Positions 9,905 to 21,645 of a stretch of DNA of 64,000 nucleotides are shown in pieces. A model generated the notes under the pieces. It was not told the origin of the DNA and made no database searches. It was given only the letters and a program-made list of their open reading frames with translations. The stretch covers positions 1,085,821-1,149,820 of the forward strand of contig JAHDVF020000047.1 of NCBI GenBank assembly GCA_022606425.2. Direction: 5' to 3'. Position 1 is the stretch's first letter. Each line of letters starts with the position of its first letter. The DNA comes from Lepidostoma basale. Taxonomy: Eukaryota > Arthropoda > Insecta > Trichoptera > Lepidostomatidae. The translations under genes were made by a program, and so were the position numbers.

Positions 9905-12900
9905 TAACAACAACAACAACAAAACCATCACGCCGTTTCCCCGCAGGGGTAGGCAGAGAGAATGGACCGCCACACTACTCTATCCTGGCAAACCTCTTTA
10001 GCTTCCTCCACATTCATACAACGAGTCATACACGCACGTCGATTCCTCCGACTTCTAACATGAACAACCTTTAAAATTTGATTAATTTGGTCATGCCATG
10101 TTTTCCTCGGTCTGCCTCGACTTCGTACCCCATTTACATCATTAACGTATACTTTCTTAACTATTCTTTCTCCATCCATGCGTTCCATATGTCCGAACCA
10201 ACGCAGCGATCCTTTCATAATTTTGTTCATAATACCTTCTTCCGCTCTACATTTCTTTCTTATATCAGCATTTGAGATTCTGTCGTATATCGTTCTACCA
10301 CACATACGTCTTAGGGACCTCATCTCTACCGCATTTATTCTACTCTCATCCTTATTTTGCCAGTTCCATGCTTCGCTTCCATACATTAAGGTTGGGACCA
10401 GAACTCCATTGTGAACGGCCGTTTTCGCTTTCATTGATAAATTCTTGTTTCCAATAACTATTTTTAAAGCTCCATTCACTTTGTTACCCGCACCAACCCT
10501 TCTTTTCGACGTCACTATCCGTTCGGGCATCTGCTGTGAACATACTACCTAATTACACAAATTCCCTCACCTGTTCCAAGTTCTCTTCGTTCACACTTAT
10601 ATTACAAACTGTCATTTGCTCTTCCCTTTCGAAAACCATCACCTTTGACTTTCCGACATTCATCATTAAATCATTTGACTTGCATACCTCATTCATTCTC
10701 GACACCAAGATTTGTAATTCGTCCGCACTATCCGCAACGAGAACGGCATCGTCCGCGTAAAGCAGACAGTTTACAGATAGATCACTCATCTTAGCACCAG
10801 CATATACAGATTGAACAACCATGGAGACATCACGCAGCCCTGCTTAACACCCTTCGTGATATCAAACCAAGGCGTGATGTCTCCATTTACCCTAACACTG
10901 GCAGTGCTCCCTTCGTAGAGAGAAGCAACCGCCCGTATCAGTTTTGTGTTCACTCCGTATTCGGACAAGATTGACCACAGTTTATCTCTGTTCACTCGAT
11001 CATAGGCTTTTTGCAAATCGACAAACGCACAGAAAAGCTTACGGTTTTTGGCCATAAACTTTTCCGCAAGCGTTCGAAGTGCAAAAATCTGATCCATACA
11101 TCCTCTTCCGGTCATAAAAGCGCCTTGAACATCCCATACTCTTTCAGTCGTCGTCTTTTTTACTCTTTCTATTAAAATTCGGCCGTAGAGTTTACCAACG
11201 GCGCTTAACAGACTTATTGCCCGGTGATTTCCGCAGTCCATACGAGACCCCTTTCCCTTATATAGAGGCATGATAACAGCTCTCCTCCAGTCAAGCGGCG
11301 TATATCCTTCCTCTAAACACTGGTTAAAGAGTCTGTATAACCACGCTGCAACAACCGGCCCACCGTTTTTAATAAACTCCAAAGCGACACAATCATAACC
11401 AACAGCTTTTCCACCTTTCATACAGCTTACAGATTTTACTATTTCGTTCAAACTTATTTCTGTCATATCTCTTTCGCTATTCGTACAAATCACATTTGTA
11501 ACGCTCCTTCTCATTGAACTCTCAGTCATTTCACTGCCATATACATCTTTAAAGTATTCCATCCATCTTCCTTGTATACTGTCAAAATCAGTAATCATTC
11601 TTCCCTCACAACTCAAAATTGCTTTCGCACAACCATTTTCGGGAGGATTCCGGGCCTTTTTGACTTCCTTCCAGAATATTTTTATGTTGCTCTGAAAGTG
11701 ACTCGTCATCTTGAGACCGTCTTCCTCCTTCAGTTTATCCTTTTTCTCTCTCACTTTCAACTTGACATTCATCTTACAAACTTTGTATGCTTCTTTTGCT
11801 CTTTTATATTTCTCGCAATATCTTTTATCCACAGATATCATATTTAACCATGCATCCTTCTTTTCTTTGACCAGAATTTTTACACAGTCATCCCACCAAG
11901 CATCTCCATTCCTTCTTCCTTGCACACATGTACCACATACCTCTTTCGCTGTTTCACATAGACTTTCTTTCAATTTGTTCCAGATCTCGTCTATACTTAT
12001 AAATTCAAATTCTCGACCACTCAGCCTCTCATTCACTTTCGTCATATAACTCTCTTTTACGTCATCGATTTGGAGTTTTTCTATTTTAACTCTAGACGGG
12101 GCGGTCACTGTTTTGTTCTTCTTGGTGCGCCAACCTCGGAACAGGTTTATCTTTGTCACCACCAAAAAATGGTCAGTTCCGAGTTCGGCCCCTCTGAACA
12201 CTCTGGTATCTACAGTGTCCGTCCGTAATCTAGAGTCAACGATGACGTAATCGATAGTCGTCCTTTCATTCCCTCTCTCCCATGTATACTGATGGATCCT
12301 CTTATGATCAAACATCGTGTTTGACACAAAGAGGCTCCACTCCAGGCATACACCAAGCACTCTCCTTCCATTATCGTTCGTCCTACTATCACCATACTTA
12401 CCGAGACATTCTTCATAACCAGTCCTTTGGATTCCTACCCATCCATTCAAATCTCCTGCTAAAATAATTCTTTCGTTCACGTTCTTACTCGCTGCTATCT
12501 CGTTTACACTATCCCAGAACTCATCTTTCACAGCTTCATCTTCGCTATTAACAGGAGCATACCCAATTATGAGTAATACTCTTGTCAATCCAATTTTGAA
12601 GCGGATCCACATCAGTCTAGGACTTATACATTCGTATCCTTTCATACATTCTACCATCCTTGGAGCTAGAATCGCTGCCACACCCTGACCTCCCCTTTGT
12701 TCTTGTGATACCCCTGACCATAAGATGAACTTATTATCATGCTCTCTAGATCCGCACTCTTTAACCATGCATTCAGTCACACACAAAATATCCAAACACT
12801 TGTTATTAAATTCATCGCACATCTCACTTAACTTCCCTTCCATACCTCCTCTAATATTCCAAGTACCAATGCGGCACTCCACTCTCCTCTGTTCGCCCCC

Positions 12901-12965
12901 GCGGAAAATGCAACGTGATGGGTGGCGGACCTCATCGCCGTCTCTAAGCATTTCCCACAACCACT
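9905..12965 (-). mobile_element. RTE-like LINE, nearly full length
   Basis: The best-preserved member of the commonest LINE in the window. The 3' end at about 9905-9927 is a GTT repeat that directly follows the stop codon, so there is almost no 3' UTR. The coding part reaches the endonuclease start at about 12880, and upstream DNA to about 13780 is a candidate 5' UTR/promoter. Short 3' UTR, APE endonuclease and microsatellite tail point to the RTE clade (inference). Confidence 0.88.
9928..12960 (-). pseudogene. RTE-like endonuclease-reverse transcriptase, three lesions
   Basis: A 724-codon frame begins at 12960. It holds an APE endonuclease (CRIGTWNIRGG, VTECMVKE, AGDLNGWVG, TTIDYVIVDSR, GTDHFLV) and reverse transcriptase blocks (GKAVGYDCV, GNHRAISLLSAVGK, QGAFMTGRGCMDQIF, AFVDLQKAYDRVN, GVKQGCVMSPWLFN). 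The frame shifts at about 10810, just before the catalytic YADD box, which lies in the next frame (10553-10822). A TAA stop at about 10553 replaces the expected residue in REFV-LGSMF. A second shift near 10505 leads into 9928-10530, which has the MYGSEAWNWQ, RWFGHMERM and SAYPCGETA C-terminus. With three lesions this copy cannot make active enzyme. Confidence 0.9.
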
Positions 12966-13780
12966 AAAATCTACCTTAACATTAATTACATTTTACAATC
13001 CACATCAACTATCCTAAACAATATTAAACTAAATTAAACTATTACAATATATTACACTATTCATTATATAATATATTACAAAATTAACTTAATATCACTA
13101 AAATTTCAAAATAAAAATAGGATAACTTAGAGTTCTTAGTTGAGCCCGTATAGCATTTTGATGGCTTGCAAGCAGGCAGAGCAGAGTTGTTGGATGACGG
13201 CTATCCGGATACAGACACTGTCTCACATGACACAATGTCACTAAGTCAAATATTTAAAAGAAAAAATTAGTCAAAATAATCCATACAAACAGGTAGGCAC
13301 CCACGCGATCCTATTTGACAGGTTGAAAAGGGAGAAAACGGAAACAGCTGCTTTTTCTGTGGACTCTATAAAACCATAGAGGAAGATCGACACTTTCTGC
13401 AAGAGCGCATGCGCCTTAGGCGCCATTTTGTAGGAAGCTTGACACTTTCTGCAAGAGCGCATGCGCCTTCGGCGCCATTTTGTATTTTTGTGTTTATCAA
13501 ATCTGTCAAAGATTTTTCTATCACGTTAGATTGTTAAAAAACGTGCAAAATTTTACAGGATAACACTACCAGCAGCGCAGCGGGCACTCATAAACACATT
13601 GCGATACAATTTCACCAAAAAAAACAGATATTTACGAAGGAATGATGATTTTGCGGGAGCGCATGCACCATAGGTGCCATTTTCAATCGGCGGCCATTTA
13701 AAGTCCACATGAATACACATTAATTTGTTAAAACCACTTTTACACCACAAATTAATGTGTATTCAATTTAAATATTGATA
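12966..13780 (-). promoter_or_regulatory. Candidate RTE-LINE 5' UTR/promoter with repeated motifs
   Basis: Upstream of the LINE coding start the DNA is AT-rich to about 13140. Then come two 52-bp tandem units at 13389-13440 and 13441-13492 and a diverged third at about 13650-13700. On the LINE strand each carries AAAATGGCGCC followed by GGCGCATGCGC, resembling YY1 and NRF1 binding sites. YY1 sites and tandem promoter units are known in mammalian L1 promoters. Assignment to this LINE rests on position and orientation only. Confidence 0.4.
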
Positions 13781-14985
13781 ACTCCACAAAGTGATGGCTT
13801 CATACCAAAATATAAATTTCATTCTTTTAAATACAACATTTTCTAATTTCATTATTTACAATTCTATTTCAAATAACAAAAACAATTCTTTTGAAGATTG
13901 TCAGTGAAGTTGTTTTGAAAAAACTGTATATCAAATTAAACGTAAAAAAGAAAACGGCCTCCCAACACCTTTGGTTTAATCGGGAATGCGAGAAGAAAAG
14001 AATATCACCAGAAAATGACAGCGAGCTGCCGAAACGAATTAGTGGATTTGACTATACATTTTAAAAAAGTTAACTTCAACCATGAAATTTTAAATATCAA
14101 AATTATGTTTTTATATGAATTACACGTAACTCATTGTTTCTTTATGTACTCTAAGAAACTAGGAAGATTGTTGTATTATTCAATTTATATAATACGTTTT
14201 GTCTGTTTTCGACAAAAGAATTTCCATGCGACAGGCATTTCATAAAATACAGATACGCCTTCGTGTACTCTTGGCATATCAACATGTTTAATTTACATCA
14301 GCATAAGTAATGTCGGATATATTTTTCGTATACAGAAATAACATTATTTGAAATCGAATATCTTCGATCTTATTGAATCGTGGATTGTTTTATGTATTGT
14401 GTATTGTTGAATTCGGAACGAAATTGAATTTATTTGGAACTTAGAATATTCTATTAGCAAGAATATATTAACGTTTTAAGAAGTTATTAAGCCTACCTGG
14501 AGAAGGTAGCGGGAAACTACTCTAATATCATTTTCCCGGAAATTACCGTGGCGAGAAATCATTCGCCACAGGGCTCTCAACGTCAGGGCATGGCACTTTA
14601 AGTAGAAAAATAAGAATTTATAGTAATTATGATTTGAAAGCGCTGGAAACTTATGTTATTTTGAAATCTTTTACTCGTTAGCAATGTCCGAAGTTGTAAA
14701 AATTAAAAAGAGAAATTTATTTATGCTAAAAATGCTTATCACAAAATTTAAGAACTTTTATATAACATGTTTATTTACTTGTATTTATTATACTGACAAA
14801 ATCGACTGTCTCCCGTTGAAATAAGCCAAAATAGTGGACCACCGCTTGGGTGGTCCTTTTTTTTCTGAATTATGGTATTGGCCTCTAAAATCTATCAAAA
14901 AAAATTAAATATACATAGTCATTATTTTAGGGTAGAGAATCATATGATGGGGTGTCCGCTAATTTTTTAAAAGTCAAAAAATAAG
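13781..14985. other. No gene seen; one solo foldback arm
   Basis: Mostly AT-rich. Bases 14015-14070 are a single family A arm (GCGAGCTGCCGAAACGAATT). Bases 14482-14590 (AAGGTAGCGGGAAACTACTC and following) have mixed composition and may be a repeat fragment, but have no partner here. A GGACCACC/GGGTGGTCC hairpin lies at 14836-14856. Confidence 0.4.
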
Positions 14986-14989
14986 GACC

Positions 14990-15080
14990 ATCCTAACCAC
15001 CACTCTTCTATTCTGGTACACTTCTCTAGATTCATACAACGCGCCACATTCATACAACGCGCCACACACGTGAATTGATT
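14990..15080 (-). mobile_element. Small RTE-like LINE remnant
   Basis: The block with CATTCATACAACGCGCCACA, duplicated once locally, resembles the CATTCATACAACGAGTCA region of the full LINE (coding CMTRCMN on the - strand). It is short and strongly diverged, and lies just upstream of the first recognised Tpst exon. Confidence 0.45.
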
Positions 15081-15155
15081 TTAAATGTTTTAAATATAAT
15101 ATGTCTGAATTTTTTTAATTAAATTTTTATTTGGTTTATTTCCATTTTGTTGCAG

Positions 15156-15286
15156 AAATTCGTCGTGGGTTCAGATCGAAAGGTGTATGCCTACAATAGG
15201 CAGATGCCCCTCATCTTCATAGGGGGTGTTCCCCGTTCAGGAACTACGCTCATGAGAGCCATGCTGGACGCGCACCCAGAAGTCAG
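15156..15286 (+). CDS. Tpst: Tyrosylprotein sulfotransferase, exon a (first recognised)
   Basis: TPST transfers sulfate from PAPS to tyrosines of secreted and membrane proteins in the trans-Golgi. This exon gives 43 codons plus two bases: a short stem ([10 protein letters not shown]), then [19 protein letters not shown], the 5'-phosphosulfate-binding loop. It is bounded by TTGTTGCAG and GTAAAT. Fly and human TPSTs have a cytosolic tail and signal anchor before this point, so at least one 5' exon is missing; I scanned the upstream DNA and found no convincing one. The exon joins exon b inside an arginine codon (AG|A). Confidence 0.95.
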
Positions 15287-16029
15287 GTAAATACATGCAC
15301 ATATCTCACTAACGATAAAATATGCGTATTAGTAACATGTTAGTATAAATATGGCTTCGATGGTAAGGTCACGTAATGAGAAGACTATAAATTACCTTTC
15401 CGTAAAATATATTACAAGGGCGCACTAGGAAAATATAGACCAAACAGTGTAGTCTTTAGTAGTCTCTCGTACTTAATACGAACATGGAGGCTATTCCACG
15501 CCAACCGCAACGGTGAAAGCACCCTAGTAAGAAGAGAGGGAGAGGAAGACTCCAAAACATTTGGCTGATGGATGTCCAGAAGGACATGAAGACTAGGTCT
15601 TAAAGAATAAAATGCCTACTTCCGAAAAACGTTGCGTCAAATTATTTAAAAAAAACCGACCCATGTAACACAAAAAAGCAAGAATAATGATTTAGATATT
15701 GATGTAATGAAATATAAGCTAAACGGAAAAAACAATTTAGTTGCAAGTTATAGTAAAAACTAAATGTGGTTTCCAGATTGTTAATTTATAAAATTTTGCT
15801 TGTAATATATTATAATCCTTAAAAAAATGCCTCCGCACAACGCCTTACTCCAGTTAGAAGATATGATATATTATAATACAAAAACCAAGTACTTATTAAA
15901 TCAAATCGATAAATAACCACATAAAAATCTGTAAACCTGTGATTTTGTAAGTTTTTAGAAAATCGCATAAAAATGTAATAACTAACGATCGTTTTTAAAA
16001 ATATGTAAAATCGATTCTATGTAATTAAT
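15287..16029. other. Tpst intron start; one RT remnant
   Basis: Intronic AT-rich DNA. At about 15480-15605 on the + strand there is a short remnant of an endonuclease-RT C-terminus (GAGGAAGACTCCAAAACAT and neighbours, reading a GRGRLQNI-like piece). Nothing else is recognised. Confidence 0.4.
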
Positions 16030-16275
16030 ACGAATGAAAACGTTAATTTTCTAGAAGTTTTATTATATTTTTTGGGAATGACATGTTTCGCCCTTCTAAG
16101 GCATTATCAAACGTTTGTCGAAGGATCTTTGCTTATTCAATACATTTCATAATGCCTTAGAAGGGCGAAACATGTCATTCCCATAAAATATAATAAAACT
16201 TCTAGAAAACTAACGTTTTCATTCGTATTAATTTTTATATATGGAGTTTTACATCATTGTTCAAAAAACAATAAA
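16030..16275. repeat. Palindromic repeat 'family C', complete pair of arms
   Basis: The left arm (16050-16115) and right arm (16150-16275) are inverted copies sharing TGCCTTAGAAGGGCGAAACA, GTCATTCCCA and CTTCTAGAAAA. The right arm continues into CGTTTTCATTCGTATTAA and ends in ACATCATTGTTC, a terminal block seen in the other copies (47848-48400, 62620-63110, 63890-64000). It lies in the long Tpst intron. Confidence 0.8.
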
Positions 16276-17019
16276 TAGATTCTATGTATTTACAATAATA
16301 ATTTTATAAGGAGGTGTTATTATATAATTATCCATCATGGTATATAATACCTTGATAAAATCAAAATTGAAAAGTATTTTCCACTTTATTTATAAATATA
16401 TTATATATTATACATCGCTACTTTTAAGTTGATAATAATTCAGTATTGAGTTATAAATCCAATGTTTAATATGTACATATTAACCAAACATTGTGAAATT
16501 TGCAAGTTTTTATGTTTAGTCAACATCGTTTAGGCTTTTACGTATTTTGTTTACCGAAAGTTATCTCAGTTATGAAATTTCACATGCGAATTTCCAGCTT
16601 ATATATTTAATAATAGAATGATAGTTGTAACCGTTTCGTTAGCAAAGATCCTTCGACAAAATGAATGCCGGGCACCTATTGTGTAGCGGGAATATCTGGG
16701 GTGATAATACGGTCACCCGCGATCCGGGACCCTCCACAATGGGGTTCCTCCCATTAGCACGCCCTGCCAGGATATCCGAAAACTTGTACCGGCATTGAAT
16801 TCACGGTCCACTGGATCTTAACCAACATTTTCACATAGGATAAGCTCCCTTTTTATGCTCCAAACGATAATGTGTGTATTATGCGAATTGACTTGTTGTA
16901 TTGAATAACTTAATATCTATTAACACTAACTCAATTACTTAGCTCGTGAGGATGGAATAAGCAGAGGTAGACCCTTCACACGATAGTCTAGTGATATTAG
17001 AATACATGCTGGTGACTAC
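16276..17019. other. Tpst intron; no gene seen
   Basis: AT-rich to about 16660. At 16665-16800 there is a GC-richer block (GCGATCCGGGACCCTCCACA region), probably a repeat fragment, but it has no second copy here. Confidence 0.35.
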
Positions 17020-17590
17020 TTTCCAACAAACTGTGAGTCACACATAGAGCCATATTGGGTATCAGTTAAGGGACAGAGTCAGAAATGAGGACGTACAAGC
17101 CAGAACAAAGGTCTTCGACGTCATATATAAGACTATTATAAGACCGGTAGTCACCTACGGCTGTGAGACATGGTCCCTAACGCAGAGAGAGAAAGGCAGG
17201 CTGGCTCGTTTATGAGAGGAAAATTCTGAGAATTTTTTTTGGACCCACACAGAAGGATGGGACTTACAGAATCAAAAGAAATCTTCAACATGAAGTTCTG
17301 ATTAACCAGGAAAAAATAGTGAGATTCTGCAAGTCTTTACGCCTACAGTGGGCTGACCATGTAGAAAGAATACCAGAGGGAAGAACACTATAAAATTATA
17401 TCCAGATGGGTGCCCCGCGAAAAGAGTCCAAGAGGCAGACCGAGAAAAAGATGGGCAGACTACGCGGAAGAAGATTGGGAGAAAATGGAAAGAGCTGAGA
17501 AAACGGAGAGAGATAGTCAGTGGAGGACCGTTGTCGAGGAGGCCAAGTCCCACACCTGGATGTAGCGCCAAGAAGTAGTAGTAGAAAAAA
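17020..17590 (+). pseudogene. Endonuclease-RT C-terminal fragment
   Basis: Conceptual + strand reading with frameshifts gives VFDVIYKTIIRPVVTYGCET, then KILRIFFGPTQKDG, then a GRPRKRWAD-like block near 17430. This is the C-terminus of an insect endonuclease-reverse transcriptase. Internal stops (for example after GRLARL) show decay. Confidence 0.7.
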
Positions 17591-18235
17591 AATAGCATAC
17601 AGTAAATATTATATGATTGTGATACGCATTTTTTCTATAAACATTTGTTTAAAAAAAAAAACAATAAACATGTGAAGATTTGAAATTTTTGTTCATTAAA
17701 AACTGTGACATCATAAATACTTCCTTTTCCTAATACATTAAAAATTCTATTTTTGTTTGGTTAATTAAAATCATACAATCCAGGCGTACACTGAATACAA
17801 TATATGAAGTGACGTCATCATTAGAATTTTTATATAAGAAATTTTATGTTGTATTGTAGTTTTTATATTGTTTAAATTCATTGAAATAAAAAAATAAAAA
17901 ATTGTTATAAGAACGTTATCAACGATTCCAATTCATAAGCATCAAATCAACACCAGACTTTTTGTCTGATTCTATTATAAATTAAGTATTTTCTAATCAT
18001 TTCAATTAACTTAATCTTGATTATTTATTTAAACAAATGCCATCTCTACACGCCATTACGAACCATTGAAACGTGTCTAATATGCATCTGAGTAGTTTGG
18101 AAACACTGAAATCCCATTTGCCCAAGATCCCTGAAGTGGTCAGTCTGTTCATTGGGAACTTTCTTTTGATGTGCGTGCGGAGTCTGTACGCACTTACTTC
18201 AGTACATTAATTCGGTTCCGTTACATAGAGTTTCG
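17591..18235. other. Tpst intron; nothing recognised
   Basis: AT-rich intronic DNA without a repeat partner or an exon-like segment. Confidence 0.4.
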
Positions 18236-18239
18236 TCTT

Positions 18240-18740
18240 ACTATTCCGAAGCTTTAGTATTATGCCGATTCTCACGATTAACAAGTTGTGTTGTTTGCCT
18301 GAAACTGCTCCTAAGGCAGATTATTTTTCTTCTTCCCAGTTTCAATCCTAAGAATTGATTTGCAGCGAAGTCTTTCAGATAGTCCTGTCGGGGGCGCCCT
18401 CTATAATTTGTCCCCTGAACCATCCCTTCCATTATATCATGCAAGGGACCCTCATGGCGCATAATCGTTGTGATAAACGTATGCTTGGATGGATAGGATA
18501 AACGTAAGAAGAGACGAATTTTTTTAATTTGTGAACTGTAAAAAACATTTTTCTTCTTATTCTGGCACCGTGTCAGATCCCCACAGCATTGGCGATCACT
18601 GCAGCGAAGGCATCTCTGTCGTGCGCCACTTGGATCAGATTCTCTATTCTGCTCATTACTGTCCAATCCATTATATTACGCAGCCAGGACAACTGCCTTC
18701 TGCCGACTCCTCGCCGTCATATGGAATCCCACAGTGTTAA
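18240..18740 (-). pseudogene. Endonuclease-RT C-terminal fragment(s)
   Basis: On the - strand, 18570-18720 reads a LSWLRNIMDWTV-like block, then a DRDAFAAVIANA-like block, typical last residues of endonuclease-RTs. A frame over 18241-18666 includes YRGRPRQDYLKDF. Probably two abutting pieces of related LINEs, both broken. Confidence 0.6.
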
Positions 18741-18744
18741 CGCC

Positions 18745-19384
18745 TTAAGTTTATCTATACAAAAAAAGAAGAGAGAATCTTAAAAAAAGTATATGTGAAC
18801 TATGTTAATGGAATAAGAAATAGAGGAAGATCGATATTTCTTGTGCCGCGATCGTGCGTCTACTTACTATTCGGATCAATTATTTTATGAATTATTTTAT
18901 AAATACGTGAATAGGACCATACTAAGCTGAGCGCAAAGTTATAACACTATGCCCTATCACAATGCCTCTAACTCTACCGAGAGCGTTTTGCTGTAACTAT
19001 TCAGCACAGAGTTATTTGGCGAATCTAATTTGTGACTAGGAATTCGTATGTCGGTTTATAGGATTCATTTCCCAGTCCGCATTTCACTTTCCCCGGCAAA
19101 TTCCCAACAATTACCCCTCGCCCCGTTTTGTACTTAACTAGGGATGCCATATTTTCTTATTTGTTTGTATTCATTACATTAGTGAGAGTTTGTTTTAAAT
19201 TCGTTTTATACGCTCCTTTTACATAAAATGTAAATGTTGAAGAAGCTTTTCATAATGCTTTTAAAAAATACTGTTTGGAGTACAGAGGATCTTTTCGTTA
19301 CGAAAATGAATATCCTATATTTTTCAAGAAGTTCATTGTAAATAATTAAAATAAAATATACGAGTATTAATGGATGAATTCCCA
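18745..19384. other. Tpst intron; non-repeat block
   Basis: 18900-19150 has mixed composition and no partner in the window; no coding signal. The remainder is AT-rich. Confidence 0.35.
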
Positions 19385-19446
19385 GAAGATGGCAGTGAGC
19401 TGCCGAAACCGTTTGAAACCATAAACCTATGTGAACTTTAACTAAA
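19385..19446 (+). repeat. Solo arm of foldback 'family A'
   Basis: AGATGGCAGTGAGCTGCCGA leads into AACCG and ends in TTTAACTAAAT, like the right arm at 9824-9876. Confidence 0.7.
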
Positions 19447-19619
19447 TCTGCCCGTGGTTTCAACGTCATGTTATAATATTATTGGTCTTATGCATGCTTT
19501 ATAAATTCTCCATAAATTTTAATCATTTTATTGTAATAAACTTAGGAAATTGAAAATAACTTTATTTAATTCACAAAATATATTATTGTTATTCAATAAA
19601 ATGAAATCACTCTTCTCCA

Positions 19620-20100
19620 ATGATAACATAAACTTGAAACTCCACCAGAGAATGAATGCTATGTGTAGTCTGTTCTATTGTATGGATGTGAAACGTGAAC
19701 CTTAAAAGTCAACTCAAGGAACAGACTGGAAGCATTTGAAATGTGGCTCTATCGCCGAATGCTTAGAATTCCCTGGACGGACATGGTTACCAATACCGAA
19801 GTCTGAGGCGAGCTAGAGTTGACAGGGAAATGTAATCAACTATCAAGGTTCGAAAGATCTCACATCTGGGTCATATACTGCGTGAGGAAAAGTACCACCT
19901 TCTCTAACTGATATTGGAGGGGAAAATCGAGGGACGCCGAGGCCCCGGTAGGAGACAGATGTCCTGGCTGCGAAACTTGAGAGAGTGGACCAGCATCCGA
20001 AGTATGGAGGAGCTGTTCCGAGCGGCGTAGGACAGGGACAGGTTCGTATAGGTGATCGCCAACGTTAGGGGGACCCGACAGGGCACTTGAAGAAGAAGAA
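19620..20100 (+). pseudogene. Endonuclease-RT C-terminus with (GAA)n tail
   Basis: Frameshifted + strand reading contains LEAFEMWLYRRMLRIPWTD, then GRRGPGRRQMSWLRNLREW and ANVRGTRQGT, followed by a GAAGAAGAA tail at about 20086-20101. The order and ending match the C-terminus of a common insect endonuclease-RT family. Several stops and shifts are present. Confidence 0.75.
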
Positions 20101-20104
20101 ATAA

Positions 20105-20640
20105 TTTCTATATTAAGGTTTGAACAATTTGAATAATTTCTTCGATATTATTTTTAAGTTCTTGCTGGTTAAGTGCCTAATTACAGCTAATTTAAAAAAC
20201 GGTGGATACGTGTAACATAAATTAAATAAACACAAAAGTCCGGATCGTCCATGTCAACATGTGCAACATCGAAAAAAACATTATGTGTTATTACATTATG
20301 TGCTAAATTAAAAAAAAACGGTGGATTCGTGGAACATAAATTAAATATACAATATATGCACCATCTAAAAAGAACATTTTGTGTTAAATTATTATTATTT
20401 TGTTATTTTATATCATTGTATTTTATATTATTTGTTTAAGATTTATCTTGTGGGTGTTGGACGATCGAAGTGTGCGCAGGAGATGCCTATTGGTGGCGAT
20501 GATGTTCGCAACCCATCACACCGCGTCTCCCGCGGAGCGAAAAGAGAAGGATGGAGTGCCGCATCAGTAAAAGTGTGACGATCCATTATTTCTGCCTACC
20601 CTTTCGGGGAGACGGCGTGATGGTTAGTTAGTTAATTAGT
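20105..20640 (+). mobile_element. Non-autonomous RTE derivative (internally deleted), copy 1
   Basis: An AT-rich 5' section with a repeated ACGGTGGAT-CGTG block is followed at 20440-20560 by sequence matching the start of the RTE-like LINE coding region (12880-12960: AACCCATCAC, CGCGG, GTGCCGCAT). It jumps directly to the last codons (CCATTATTTCTGCCTACCC) and the GTGATGGTTAGTTAG tail. A second copy is at 53362-53890 and a 5' piece at 27985-28055. It makes no protein and probably depends on the full LINE. Confidence 0.8.
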
Positions 20641-21115
20641 TAGGTTAATCTATTATATTTGGTAATCAAATCAACAGTTCCATTGTCCTTTATACGTATA
20701 TGTCAATTTATTATTATCGAAGAATGTCATCCCTAGCTATAATAGTGAGTACATCTACCATTGTTACTTGAGAGATGAATAAGTGATTACACGCTGGTGC
20801 GGCGCGGTGGCAGGCGGGATGGGGGAGTGGGGAAGGAGGGACACGTGGAAAAGAACAGCGGCCCATGAATGTGAACCAATTTAGAACTTGACCTCTTTGT
20901 CCGAGTTGTTTCTTTCACAAACGGTACGCGATAATAGACCAGAACTTAATTGTGACGCTAACTTTCCACCGCTCTTTGGCGCGTGTACATTTATAATAAT
21001 TAGTATTAATATCACAATATAATAATCACTGTTTTATTTTAAATGTCACTATTTTATTTTAAATATCACTGTTTTATGAATTTTAATTTCATCAGAAAAA
21101 AAAAGTTGTCATCAC
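20641..21115. other. Tpst intron; GC-richer non-repeat patch
   Basis: 20790-20985 is GC-richer than its surroundings (GGTGCGGCGCGGTGGCAGG) and has no repeat partner. It could be an intronic regulatory element; no exon is supported. Confidence 0.35.
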
Positions 21116-21117
21116 AA

Positions 21118-21645
21118 ACAAAAGCCTATCCAAAAAAGCTAAGATGGCAGTGCATAATGGTGTTCTTGCGCCGACCCTTATGTATGGAAGCGAAGCATGG
21201 AACTGGCAAAAGAAGGATGAAAGTAGAATAAATGCAGTAGAAATGAGATCTCTAAGACGAATGTGTGTCAAATCTGTGTATTATAGAGTGACAAATGCAA
21301 GTATGAGAAGTGAATGTGGTGCGAATGAAAGTGTTATGAACAAAATAAGGAAAGGGTCATTAAGATGGTTTGGACACATGGAAAGAATGAGTGAAGACAG
21401 AATGGTAAAGAAGGTATATGTAAACGGAGCTAGAAATAGAGGAAGGCCGAGGAAAACGTGGCACGATCAAATCAATCAAATATTAAATGTCGGTCACGTG
21501 AAGAGTCGGGGAATTCGACGTGCGTGCATGACAAGATGTATGAATGTATGGGAACCGAGAGAAGTATGTCAGGACAGAACAGTGTGGCGTTCCATTCATT
21601 CCGCCTACCCCTCCGGGGAGACGGCGTGATGGTTCGTTAATTTTA
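21118..21645 (+). mobile_element. RTE-like LINE, 5'-truncated copy
   Basis: An open frame of 161 codons (21144-21629) matches the C-terminus of the 3068-3622 copy almost throughout, with a four-codon deletion before GARNRGRPRKTWH. It ends SAYPSGETA, stop, then GTTCGTTAA. Truncated at the same AAAGCTAAGATGGC region as the other two long copies. Confidence 0.88.

Noticed and set aside
10078..12967. Several + strand frames across the RTE LINE
   Set aside because: All lie opposite the endonuclease/reverse transcriptase coding and have no independent support.
14836..14864. GGACCACC/GGGTGGTCC hairpin followed by eight T, shaped like an intrinsic bacterial terminator
   Set aside because: The context is an insect nuclear genome upstream of Tpst exon a, and no transcription unit ends here; more likely part of a repeat.
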